Positions 14,405 through 22,119 of a stretch of 64,000 bases of DNA are shown here, one piece after another (the stretch's first letter is position 1; the number at the start of each line of letters is the position of its first letter). The DNA lies in contig CAJTPV010000003.1 in NCBI GenBank assembly GCA_910578505.1, positions 36,119-100,118 of the forward strand, given 5' to 3'. This DNA comes from an uncultured Oscillospiraceae bacterium. GTDB taxonomy: Bacteria; Bacillota; Clostridia; Oscillospirales; Oscillospiraceae. The notes beneath the pieces were generated by a model. That model worked only from the letters and a program-made list of their open reading frames with translations, was not told where the DNA came from and did no database searches. Both the position numbers and the translations under genes were made by a program.

Positions 14405-17191
14405 ATGCAGGCTGATATCCACTGGCTGACTGACCCGACCGTATTCCAGGTAAACCGCCTGGACGCCCACTCCGACCATATAGGCTATGCCTCCGCCGCC
14501 GAAGCGGACAGCGGCGTCACCTCCCTGCGCCAACCGCTGGACGGGCTTTGGCGCTTTGCCTGGAGCAAGGCCCCCTCCCTGCGCCCGGCGGCATTCTGGC
14601 AGGAGGATTTTGACAGCTCCGGCTTTGGTCTGATTGAGGTCCCCGGCCATATGGAGCTGCAGGGATATGGGCGGATTCAATATATCAACACCCTCTATCC
14701 CTGGGACGGTCACGCGGACCTCCGTCCGCCTCAGATCGATTGGGACAACAACCCTGTAGGCAGCTATATCCGTGAATTTGACCTGGCGCCGGGACTGCGG
14801 GGCGGACGGGTCTGTATCAGCTTCCAAGGCGTGGAGCAGGCATTTTATGTCTGGCTCAACGGTCATTTTGTCGGATACAGTGAGGACACCTTCACTCCCT
14901 CGGACTTTGACCTCACCCCCTACATCCGGGACACGGGAAACCGGCTGTGCGTGGAGGTCTACAAGCGCAGCAGCGCGGCCTGGATCGAGGATCAGGACTT
15001 CTTCCGGTTCAGCGGAATCTTCCGCTCTGTGTTCCTCTACGCGAAGCCGGAATTGCACTTGTCCGACCTGTGGCTCCAGTCCGGGCTGGAGGAGGACAAC
15101 CACACCGGAACCCTGTCCATACGGCTGCTGCTGGAGGGCGCGGCGTCTGGCGCGGACATCCATTGCCGCATCTCCCATCCCCGGCAGGGCGTCCTGCTGG
15201 ACGGCTCTCTGGCGCTGCGCCAGGAGGGAAAATATCTCCGCAGCCAGTCTCTCCGGTTTGAAAACATCCTCCCCTGGCAGCACGAAACGCCGGAGCTGTA
15301 CGATGTAACGCTGACACTTCACACGGCAGACGGGACGGTCACAGAGGTTGTCCCTTATCGGACAGGCTTCCGCCGGTTCGAACAAAAGGACGGCGTCATG
15401 CTGCTCAACGGAAAACGCCTGCTGCTCAACGGCGTAAACCGCCACGAGTGGAACCCGGACCGGGGCCGCGCCATCCGTCTGGAGGACATGGAGACCGCAA
15501 TGGCCGTCTTCCGCCGGAACAATATCAACGCGGTCCGCACCTGCCATTACCCAAATCAGACGCTGTGGTACCATCTGTGCGACCGGAACGGCATCTATAT
15601 GATTGACGAGACGAATCTGGAGAGCCACGGGTCCTGGCAGAAGCTGGGCGCTGTAGAGCCCAGCTGGAATGTCCCCGGAAGCCTGCCGGAGTGGAAGGAA
15701 TGTGTGCTGGACCGGGCGCGTTCCATGTTTGAACGGGATAAAAACCACCCCGCCGTCCTCTTCTGGTCCTGCGGAAACGAGTCCTACGCCGGGGAGGACA
15801 TCCTGGCTATGGCGGACTTCTTCCGGGCGCAGGACCCCAGCCGCCTGGTACACTATGAGGGCGTGTTCCACAACCGGGCATTCAATCAAATTTCGGATGT
15901 GGAAAGCCGGATGTACGCGCCGCCGGAGGATGCGCGGGCCTATCTGGAGGGCCGTCAGGAGACCAGCGGGAAGCCCTACCTGCTGTGTGAGTATATGCAC
16001 GACATGGGCAATTCCCTGGGCGGCATGGAGAGCTATATCAGGCTCTCGGAGGAATTCCCCCAATATCAGGGCGGCTTTATCTGGGATTACATGGATCAGG
16101 CGCTCTGGCGCACAAACTGTCAGGGGCGGCGTGTGCTGGGTTACGGCGGCGACTTCGGCGAGCGGCAGAGCGACTATGCGTTCAGCGGCAACGGCATCGT
16201 CTTCGCCGACGGTGCGGAAAAGCCCGCCATGCAGGAGGTACGCTACTGGTATGCCAGCCCGGAGGAACGCATGGCCCACGATGAGGCCAACCGCCGGGCG
16301 ATGGAGTCGGCAGTCCTCCCTGCCCCAGAAAGAAAGTGCTCGCTGGCGGTTATCCGCGGCGACGGTGCGCTGGGCGTGCGTGGGAAGGATTTCGAAATAC
16401 TGTTTTCTTATCCGGAGGGCGGCCCGGTTTCCCTGGTCTCCAAAGGACAGGAGTGGCTGTGGCGCGCACCCCGCCCCGCCTATTGGCGCGCTCCGACGGA
16501 GAACGATCTGGGCTGCGGCTTTGCCTGGAACAGCTCCATCTGGGCCGCGGCGGACGCATGGCAGAGATGCGACGATATTCAAATTCTGTGTGAAAGCGAG
16601 AGCAAGGTCTGCGTCCGCTATGTCTACACCGCTCCCGCCATGCCGGGCCTGCGCACCGAGGTGAGATATACGGTGACGGATACCGGCTGCCTGGAGACGG
16701 CGGTCCGCTACTTTGGTCAGACCGGCAGGCCCCAGCTTCCGCTTCTGGGCCTCCGCTTTGAAACGCCTGTGCCGGTGGAAACAGTCAATTGGCTGGGACT
16801 GTCCGGGGAGACCTATCCGGACCGCAAAAAGGGCGGCGTATTCGGCTGGCACCAGGAGCGCCCCCACATCCCCGCCTACCTTGTCCCCCAGGAGTGCGGC
16901 TGCCATGCAGACACCCAGGCGGTATCCCTGCATATGGCGGACAGCGCGCAGCTGATACTGGAAATGCTGGACAAGCCCTTCTATTTCTCCGCCCTCCCCT
17001 ATACGCCCCACCAGCTGTCGCATGCGGCGCACCGGGAGGAGTTGCCGCAGCCAGTGCGCACCGTTGTGACCATATGCGGCGCTATGCGGGGCGTGGGCGG
17101 TATCGACAGCTTTGGCACCGACGTGGAAAAAGCGTACCATATCAGCGCGGAAGAGGACATTGCGTTTTCCTTCCGGTTCCGGCTGCTCTGA
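14405..17191 (+). CDS. beta-galactosidase, GH2 (LacZ type)
   Basis: 928 residues from ATG 14405 (AAGGAG at 14391-14396). The GH2 order is visible: an N-terminal jelly-roll domain (GHMELQGYGRIQYINTLYP), an Ig-like domain, a TIM barrel with GVNRHEWNPDRGR and RTCHYPNQTLWYHLCD, acid/base Glu459 in CGNES and nucleophile Glu529 in LLCEYMHDMGN, then a C-terminal small-chain domain with RAPTENDLGCG. It hydrolyses terminal beta-galactosides such as lactose. No permease or regulator is adjacent and no signal peptide is present, so it is a stand-alone cytosolic enzyme. It is shorter than E. coli LacZ (1,024). Confidence 0.95.
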   Translation: MQADIHWLTDPTVFQVNRLDAHSDHIGYASAAEADSGVTSLRQPLDGLWRFAWSKAPSLRPAAFWQEDFDSSGFGLIEVPGHMELQGYGRIQYINTLYPWDGHADLRPPQIDWDNNPVGSYIREFDLAPGLRGGRVCISFQGVEQAFYVWLNGHFVGYSEDTFTPSDFDLTPYIRDTGNRLCVEVYKRSSAAWIEDQDFFRFSGIFRSVFLYAKPELHLSDLWLQSGLEEDNHTGTLSIRLLLEGAASGADIHCRISHPRQGVLLDGSLALRQEGKYLRSQSLRFENILPWQHETPELYDVTLTLHTADGTVTEVVPYRTGFRRFEQKDGVMLLNGKRLLLNGVNRHEWNPDRGRAIRLEDMETAMAVFRRNNINAVRTCHYPNQTLWYHLCDRNGIYMIDETNLESHGSWQKLGAVEPSWNVPGSLPEWKECVLDRARSMFERDKNHPAVLFWSCGNESYAGEDILAMADFFRAQDPSRLVHYEGVFHNRAFNQISDVESRMYAPPEDARAYLEGRQETSGKPYLLCEYMHDMGNSLGGMESYIRLSEEFPQYQGGFIWDYMDQALWRTNCQGRRVLGYGGDFGERQSDYAFSGNGIVFADGAEKPAMQEVRYWYASPEERMAHDEANRRAMESAVLPAPERKCSLAVIRGDGALGVRGKDFEILFSYPEGGPVSLVSKGQEWLWRAPRPAYWRAPTENDLGCGFAWNSSIWAAADAWQRCDDIQILCESESKVCVRYVYTAPAMPGLRTEVRYTVTDTGCLETAVRYFGQTGRPQLPLLGLRFETPVPVETVNWLGLSGETYPDRKKGGVFGWHQERPHIPAYLVPQECGCHADTQAVSLHMADSAQLILEMLDKPFYFSALPYTPHQLSHAAHREELPQPVRTVVTICGAMRGVGGIDSFGTDVEKAYHISAEEDIAFSFRFRLL

Positions 17192-17250
17192 GCAGCGAGC
17201 AGAAATCCAGGATTTGCATCCCATTTTATCGGGCGTTAAAGTTCTTTTTG

Positions 17251-17276
17251 ATACTTTTTCTTTCAAGAAAAAGTAT
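17251..17276. repeat. AT-rich 12-bp inverted repeat
   Basis: ATACTTTTTCTT (17251-17262), TC, AAGAAAAAGTAT (17265-17276) is a perfect hairpin between lacZ and the Sel1 gene. It could end lacZ transcription or be a dispersed repeat element. Confidence 0.55.
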
Positions 17277-17287
17277 GACAAAACAGA

Positions 17288-18940
17288 TTGGCGGTGAATG
17301 CCTTGGGTATATTCCAAAAATGGAGGGAGCAGCGGCGGCAGGAAGCGCAGCAAAAAGCCACTTTAAAAGACATGAAGGAACGGGTCAACTCGCTCCAGAG
17401 CGCCCTCAGCACCGCGCAGAGCGCATATGCGGCCAAGCGATACCCCGAAGCGCTGGCCGCCTATGAGCAGGCGGCACAGATGGGCAGCGCTGCCGCTCAA
17501 TACAGCTGTGGACTGATGTACTACAAGGGACAGGGCGCCTACGCCAACCGGGCCACCGCCCTGCAGTGGTTCCAAAAGGCCGCCCAGCAGGGCAACGCGG
17601 ATGCGCTCTTTTACTGCGGCATGATGCACTATGAAGGCGACGGCATACCGGTAGACGAGGTGCGCTCCCTGTCCTGCTTTGAGCAGGCCGCGCTGCAAAA
17701 CCATGTCCGCGCCATGTACTGGTGCGGCGTGCTGTATGACCGCGGGGAGACCGTCCGGAACAAGGCAAAGGCGCTGGCCTGGTACCAGCGCGCCGGAGAG
17801 CAGGGCAACCCGGAGGCCCAAATGCGGTGCGCGGTCATGCTGGACACCGGCGACGGCGTACCCCAAAACAAAATCCGAGCGCTGCACTGGTATGAGGAGG
17901 CCGCCGCGCTGGAAAACGTGGAGGCACAGTACCGGTGCGGAAAGCTGTATTCCTCCGGCGACGGCGTGCCCCAGGATGAGCAGATGGCAATCTACTGGAT
18001 GGAAGCGGCCGCACAGCAGGGACATGCGGACGCCCAGTTTGACTGCGCTACGATGTACTACTTCGGCCAGGGCACACAAAAGGACCTCTCGTCCGCGCTG
18101 CAATGGTACGAAAAAGCCGCCGAGCAGGGCAACCCGGAGGCGCAGTTTGCCTGCGGCGTCATGTACTACGGCGGCGAAGGGACCAGGCAGAACAGCACTA
18201 TCGCGCTTTCCTGGTTTGAGAAAGCAGCCCGGCAGGACCACACCGGCGCGCTCTATAATTGCGGGATGCTGTACGAGGAGGGCGACGGCGCGGCAATCAA
18301 TCTGAAAAAGGCCCTGCTGTACTACGAACAGGCTGCTGACCAGGGGTCAGCGGACGCGCAGTATAAGGTCGGGATGATGCACCACGACGGCAGCGGCACA
18401 TCGGTCAACTACCATGAATCCCTCTTTCGCTTCAAGCAGGCCGCCGGTCAGGAGCATCCCCAGGCGCAATATATGCTGGGTATGGCCTACGACAAGGGAC
18501 AGGGCACCCGTGTCTCCAAGTCGGACGCGCTGGAGTGGTACACGCGGGCCGCCGGACGCGGCGTAACAGAGGCCCAGTGTCGATGCGGCACCATGTATTA
18601 CAACGGCGACGGTACAGCGGTGGACTACGAGAAGGCGCTTGAGTGGATCGAACGGGCCGCAAAGGCCGGCAGTGCGGAGGGTCAGTGCATGTGCGGGATG
18701 ATGTATATGAGCGGACAGGGCCATCCCGTTGACCGGAAGCGGGGCGCGTTCTGGATGGAAAAGAGCGCACAGCAGGAGCATCCTGAGGGGCAGTACCGGT
18801 ACGGAATGCTTTTCGCCCTGGGACAGGGTGTGGAACCAAGCTCCGAGCAGGCCCTATACTGGCTGCGCCGCGCCGCCGCCAACGGCAGCGTCCGTGCCAA
18901 GAGAGCGCTGGACGCGCTGCAGACAGCAGATAATCAGTAA
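17288..18940 (+). CDS. Sel1-repeat (TPR-like) protein
   Basis: About 550 residues: a charged N-terminal helix (residues ~8-45, Arg/Gln/Lys-rich, possibly coiled coil) followed by about 13 Sel1-type repeats of 36 residues with the pattern AQ-x-CG-x-MYY-x-GxG-x-ALxW-x-KAAxQG. These alpha-helical solenoids mediate protein contacts. A Cys at the second helix position recurs (YSCG, FYCG, YWCG, YRCG). The start is uncertain: TTG 17288 and GTG 17294 are the in-frame options and neither has a strong ribosome site. It overlaps the convergent DUF3810 gene by 7 bases. No signal peptide. A second Sel1 protein lies at 48935-51916. Confidence 0.88.
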   Translation: MAVNALGIFQKWREQRRQEAQQKATLKDMKERVNSLQSALSTAQSAYAAKRYPEALAAYEQAAQMGSAAAQYSCGLMYYKGQGAYANRATALQWFQKAAQQGNADALFYCGMMHYEGDGIPVDEVRSLSCFEQAALQNHVRAMYWCGVLYDRGETVRNKAKALAWYQRAGEQGNPEAQMRCAVMLDTGDGVPQNKIRALHWYEEAAALENVEAQYRCGKLYSSGDGVPQDEQMAIYWMEAAAQQGHADAQFDCATMYYFGQGTQKDLSSALQWYEKAAEQGNPEAQFACGVMYYGGEGTRQNSTIALSWFEKAARQDHTGALYNCGMLYEEGDGAAINLKKALLYYEQAADQGSADAQYKVGMMHHDGSGTSVNYHESLFRFKQAAGQEHPQAQYMLGMAYDKGQGTRVSKSDALEWYTRAAGRGVTEAQCRCGTMYYNGDGTAVDYEKALEWIERAAKAGSAEGQCMCGMMYMSGQGHPVDRKRGAFWMEKSAQQEHPEGQYRYGMLFALGQGVEPSSEQALYWLRRAAANGSVRAKRALDALQTADNQ

Positions 18941-20013
18941 TAGGCCACCAGCAGGTCAACCACTGTGCCATAGCTCCGGATCCCGTCCGTCTGACCATAG
19001 GATTTTAAGGTGGTATCATAAATACGCTTGCTGACCGTGGCAGTAAGGCCCTCGAATTGGGACCAATAGGCGCTGTGATAACGCAGATCCGCCTGTACCG
19101 TTTCCGGCAGCGAAGCGTACAGCTCCGACCAGCTATCCCGGTCCGCACGGTACAGGGCGTTGCTCAGATGGATGTAGCCCATGAGATAACCGGAGTACTG
19201 GTAGACGCCGCTGTCTGAAGCTATAGACGCGGCAATCGCCAGAAAATTGCACTCCTGCTCCGAGGCAATCCCCCGCTGATGGGCCAGCTCGTGGGCGATG
19301 TTGGCGGGCAGCAGGCAGGCGGGACTGTCCACATTCAAGCTGGATTCCCCGGTATAGGGACTGTAGAAGCCGGTAAAATTCATGGCGCTGAATAAGCGGG
19401 AAAAGAACATCCTTTTGGGAATGCGGTCCTCCCGGGACAGAAAAGGAAATTCCTGCGAAATATTGTCATATACGGCGGTACTGGTCCGGAAGATCTCCTC
19501 TCTGGGGACGGCAAAAACGCCGCTGCCGTCCCGCTCCACCTGCCCCTCCGTGTCCGACAGGCGCTGGGCGAACCAGCCCGTTACCCGCTCCAGCTCCTCC
19601 ACCGTCACCGGCTGGGCATAAATGCCGCTCTGTTTCTGAAAACCGTCGGCGTAGTAGTTGACGCCCCACAGCAGACAGTACAGACCATAGGCTGTCAGAC
19701 CGAGGCAGGCCATGCCTGCGATACAGCCGTAAGCGGCGTTGGCCCGATGACCTTTCCGGGTGCGGATGCGGTGCAGCAGCACAGCCGCCCAGGCCACAAG
19801 CCCCAGGATAAAAAAGACGTAGAACCATTCCACCACAGAGAACGGGAACAGATACCAGAAGCGGGCATAGCCGTCCTTCAGCAACTGCGTTGCGCCGGAA
19901 ACCGCGTTCGCCGCCTCTGGACTGCTGATGCCGTACCAGTAGCAGCAAAACAGGGCCAGTACCCCAAGGGCCCAGATATGTACCAGTCTATGCTGTTTGA
20001 TGAAATTTCGCAT
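18934..20013 (-). CDS. DUF3810 membrane protein with HExxH motif
   Basis: 359 residues with three membrane segments in the first ~130 residues (VHIWALGVLALFCCYWYG, a YLFPFSVVEWFYVFFILGLV segment, and GMACLGLTAYGLYCLLWG). A large soluble domain follows, with IAHELAHQRGIASEQECNF: an HELAH zinc-protease motif and a downstream Glu. This is the arrangement of the DUF3810 family, whose members are presumed membrane metallopeptidases of unknown substrate. The start ATG 20013 follows GGAGG, and a consensus-like promoter lies at 20043-20071. It is monocistronic and convergent with the Sel1 gene. Confidence 0.85.
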   Translation of the reverse strand: MRNFIKQHRLVHIWALGVLALFCCYWYGISSPEAANAVSGATQLLKDGYARFWYLFPFSVVEWFYVFFILGLVAWAAVLLHRIRTRKGHRANAAYGCIAGMACLGLTAYGLYCLLWGVNYYADGFQKQSGIYAQPVTVEELERVTGWFAQRLSDTEGQVERDGSGVFAVPREEIFRTSTAVYDNISQEFPFLSREDRIPKRMFFSRLFSAMNFTGFYSPYTGESSLNVDSPACLLPANIAHELAHQRGIASEQECNFLAIAASIASDSGVYQYSGYLMGYIHLSNALYRADRDSWSELYASLPETVQADLRYHSAYWSQFEGLTATVSKRIYDTTLKSYGQTDGIRSYGTVVDLLVAYY

Positions 20014-20042
20014 GATGTCTCCTCCGCATTCTCTTTTCTATC

Positions 20043-20071
20043 AGTATACCCTCTCGCCATTTTTTTGCCAA
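20043..20071 (-). promoter_or_regulatory. promoter of the DUF3810 gene
   Basis: Minus-strand -35 TTGGCA (20066-20071), 17-bp spacer, -10 TATACT (20043-20048). Confidence 0.6.
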
Positions 20072-20176
20072 GAGGTTTTCTCTTCCATTTATCCGCCAGC
20101 TAGGGGACACAGTGCCTTTCCCTGAATAAGGAAGTCTATCCGGACAGAAATAGTCCATTGAAGAACAATTTTCTGG

Positions 20177-20205
20177 TTGAAAACCGTTCCAACTTGTTGT
20201 ATAAT
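20177..20205 (+). promoter_or_regulatory. promoter of the rluA-exonuclease pair
   Basis: -35 TTGAAA (20177-20182), 17-bp spacer, -10 TATAAT (20200-20205); start ATG 20235 follows. Confidence 0.65.
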
Positions 20206-20234
20206 CTGTTTCATGTGTAGAATGGAGGCATGTT

Positions 20235-21134
20235 ATGCCGCTGCTGGAACTGGTTGTAAGCGCGGAACAGGGCGGGCGCACGGTCCGCTCCCTGCTGAAA
20301 TATGAGCTGGGCCTGTCCACAACCCGGATCAACCGGCTCAAACGGACGGATACCGGCCTGACCGCCAATGGGCGCCGCGTCTTTACCAACGCCGTCCTCC
20401 GGGCCGGGGACCGCCTGACGGTGGACCTGACCGCGGCGGAACGGCCCACTGCCGCCCGCCCGGTCCCTATGCCGCTGGATATTGTCTATGAGGACAGCCA
20501 TCTGCTGATTCTGAACAAACCCGCCCCGCTGGCAGTCATTCCCTCCTCCCTGTCTCCCGGTGAGCCGACTTTAGCAAGCGGGCTGGCCTCCTATTTGGGC
20601 GAGAGCTTTTCCTTCCACCCTGTCAACCGCCTGGACCGCGGAACCACGGGCCTGATGGTTGTGGCAAAGAGCGGGTTCATCCATGACCGGCTCCGCCGTG
20701 CGCTCCATGGCTGCGGATTTTTCCGGCAGTACCAGGCCATCTGCGCCGGTACGCCCCAGCCGCCATCCGGCGCTGTGGAGCTGCCAATCGGACGGGCCTC
20801 TGGCTCCGCCATCCGGCGTCAGGTTCGCCCGGACGGACAGTCGGCCTATACGGACTACCGCGTCCTGTCCGCAGGCGGCGGGTTTTCTTTGGTAGAGCTG
20901 ACCCCCCGCACGGGCCGTACCCATCAGCTCCGGGTACACATGGCCGCGCTGGGGTGCCCTCTGGCCGGGGACTGGCTCTATGGTATGGAGACCCCCGGTC
21001 TGATCGCCCGCCCGGCCCTCCATGCCGCCCGTCTGGAGCTGACCCACCCCGTCACCGGGGAGCCGCTCTCTTTTACCGCGCCTCTGCCAGAGGATATGAC
21101 TACAGTACTGGAGCGTTATGTATGTCCGAGCTGA
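20235..21134 (+). CDS. RluA-family RNA pseudouridine synthase
   Basis: 299 residues. An N-terminal S4-like domain (residues ~1-75, RSLLKYELGLSTTRINRLKR) precedes the catalytic domain with DIVYEDSHLLILNKPA, VNRLDRGTTGLMVVAKS carrying the catalytic Asp, and GRTHQLRVHMAALG near the C-terminus. It isomerises uridine to pseudouridine in rRNA or tRNA; the exact site cannot be told. GGAGG precedes ATG 20235. Its last 13 bases overlap the start of the exonuclease gene, so the two are coupled. Confidence 0.93.
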   Translation: MPLLELVVSAEQGGRTVRSLLKYELGLSTTRINRLKRTDTGLTANGRRVFTNAVLRAGDRLTVDLTAAERPTAARPVPMPLDIVYEDSHLLILNKPAPLAVIPSSLSPGEPTLASGLASYLGESFSFHPVNRLDRGTTGLMVVAKSGFIHDRLRRALHGCGFFRQYQAICAGTPQPPSGAVELPIGRASGSAIRRQVRPDGQSAYTDYRVLSAGGGFSLVELTPRTGRTHQLRVHMAALGCPLAGDWLYGMETPGLIARPALHAARLELTHPVTGEPLSFTAPLPEDMTTVLERYVCPS

Positions 21135-22081
21135 TTTTTCTGGATCTGGAGTGGAATACCGCTTTTTGTTATAACCGCAAGGGGGAGCGCGTCCCCTTCC
21201 ATGAGCTGCTGGAAATTGCCGCCATCAAGGTGGAGCAGGACACCGGCGCGATGTTGGATTCCTTCCACAGCTATATCCGACCGAAGGCCAGCCGAAAAAT
21301 CGGATTCCACACCTATGACGTCCTGCCCTACTCGCCCGAGGAGCTGGACGGACTGCTTTCCGACGCCCCCTGTTTTCTGGACCTGGGCCCTGATTTCCTG
21401 CACTGGTGCGGGCCAAGCCCGGTTTTCATCGAGTGGGGCAACAACGATGTGGAGGTTCTGCTGAGTAATTTTAAATTCCACAACCTCTCCTTTGACACCG
21501 GCTGGAAATGCGAGTATTTCGACCTGCAATACATTTACCAGAAGCTGTGTACCGGGGACCTGGGCTGTCAGCCATCCCTGGAAAAGGCCGTGACGGATTT
21601 GGAGCTGGACACGGACCTGGATTTTCACAGCGCGTGGAACGACACCTACTATACGATCATGGTTTATCAGACTATGATGGACCGCTGCGCGGAATTTTCC
21701 CTTTTCCGCCGCCCCCCGAAGCACAAGGGGCCTGTCCCCCTTTGGGAGCTGAATCTCGGTATTTTCGATGGACGCTGGACCTGCAAGAGCCATCAGGCTG
21801 TGCTCAACATCCTCTGCCCCACCTGCGGACAACCCCTGAACAGCAGCCGCTGGATTCGCACCACTCCCACGGAACATGTCCTTCGCTGCTACTGCCCGGA
21901 GCACGGGCGGCTGTACTTCGCGCTCACGGTGGAGGAGGAACTGGACCACCGGTGGCATGCACAGCTGGCCTGCTATAAAGATGCCGGTCAGATTGCGGAG
22001 CGGTATCACAAGACGTGTCACAGGCTAAAAATGCGCAATAAGCGGCGGGAGAGAAGTAATTGTTCCCAATCAACAGCATGA
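21122..22081 (+). CDS. DEDDh-type 3'-5' exonuclease with C-terminal zinc-ribbon-like segment
   Basis: 319 residues from ATG 21122, inside the end of the pseudouridine synthase gene. The exonuclease domain opens IFLDLEWN (D-x-E of Exo I), then FIEWGNNDVEVLL (Exo II Asp) and FHSAWNDTYYT (H...D of Exo III), giving a DEDDh active site. This part resembles KapD/RNase T-like proteins. Residues ~225-275 contain CPTCGQPL and a later CYCPEHG, a probable four-Cys zinc ribbon that is not part of the basic family. It likely acts on RNA, given its pairing with a pseudouridine synthase (inference). Confidence 0.85.
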   Translation: MSELIFLDLEWNTAFCYNRKGERVPFHELLEIAAIKVEQDTGAMLDSFHSYIRPKASRKIGFHTYDVLPYSPEELDGLLSDAPCFLDLGPDFLHWCGPSPVFIEWGNNDVEVLLSNFKFHNLSFDTGWKCEYFDLQYIYQKLCTGDLGCQPSLEKAVTDLELDTDLDFHSAWNDTYYTIMVYQTMMDRCAEFSLFRRPPKHKGPVPLWELNLGIFDGRWTCKSHQAVLNILCPTCGQPLNSSRWIRTTPTEHVLRCYCPEHGRLYFALTVEEELDHRWHAQLACYKDAGQIAERYHKTCHRLKMRNKRRERSNCSQSTA

Positions 22082-22084
22082 CGG

Positions 22085-22118
22085 CAGGGCCATCCAAAAG
22101 GACGGCCCTGCTGTTTGT
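22085..22118. terminator. terminator shared by the exonuclease and M56 genes
   Basis: CAGGGCCATCC (22085-22095), loop AAAA, GGACGGCCCTG (22100-22110), then CTGTTTGTTT. The genes are convergent and 38 bases apart. Confidence 0.7.
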
Positions 22119-22119
22119 T

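Noticed and set aside
14333..17353. A 1,006-codon open frame on the minus strand opposite lacZ
   Set aside because: Antisense shadow of a complete GH2 enzyme; composition is atypical and no start signal is present.
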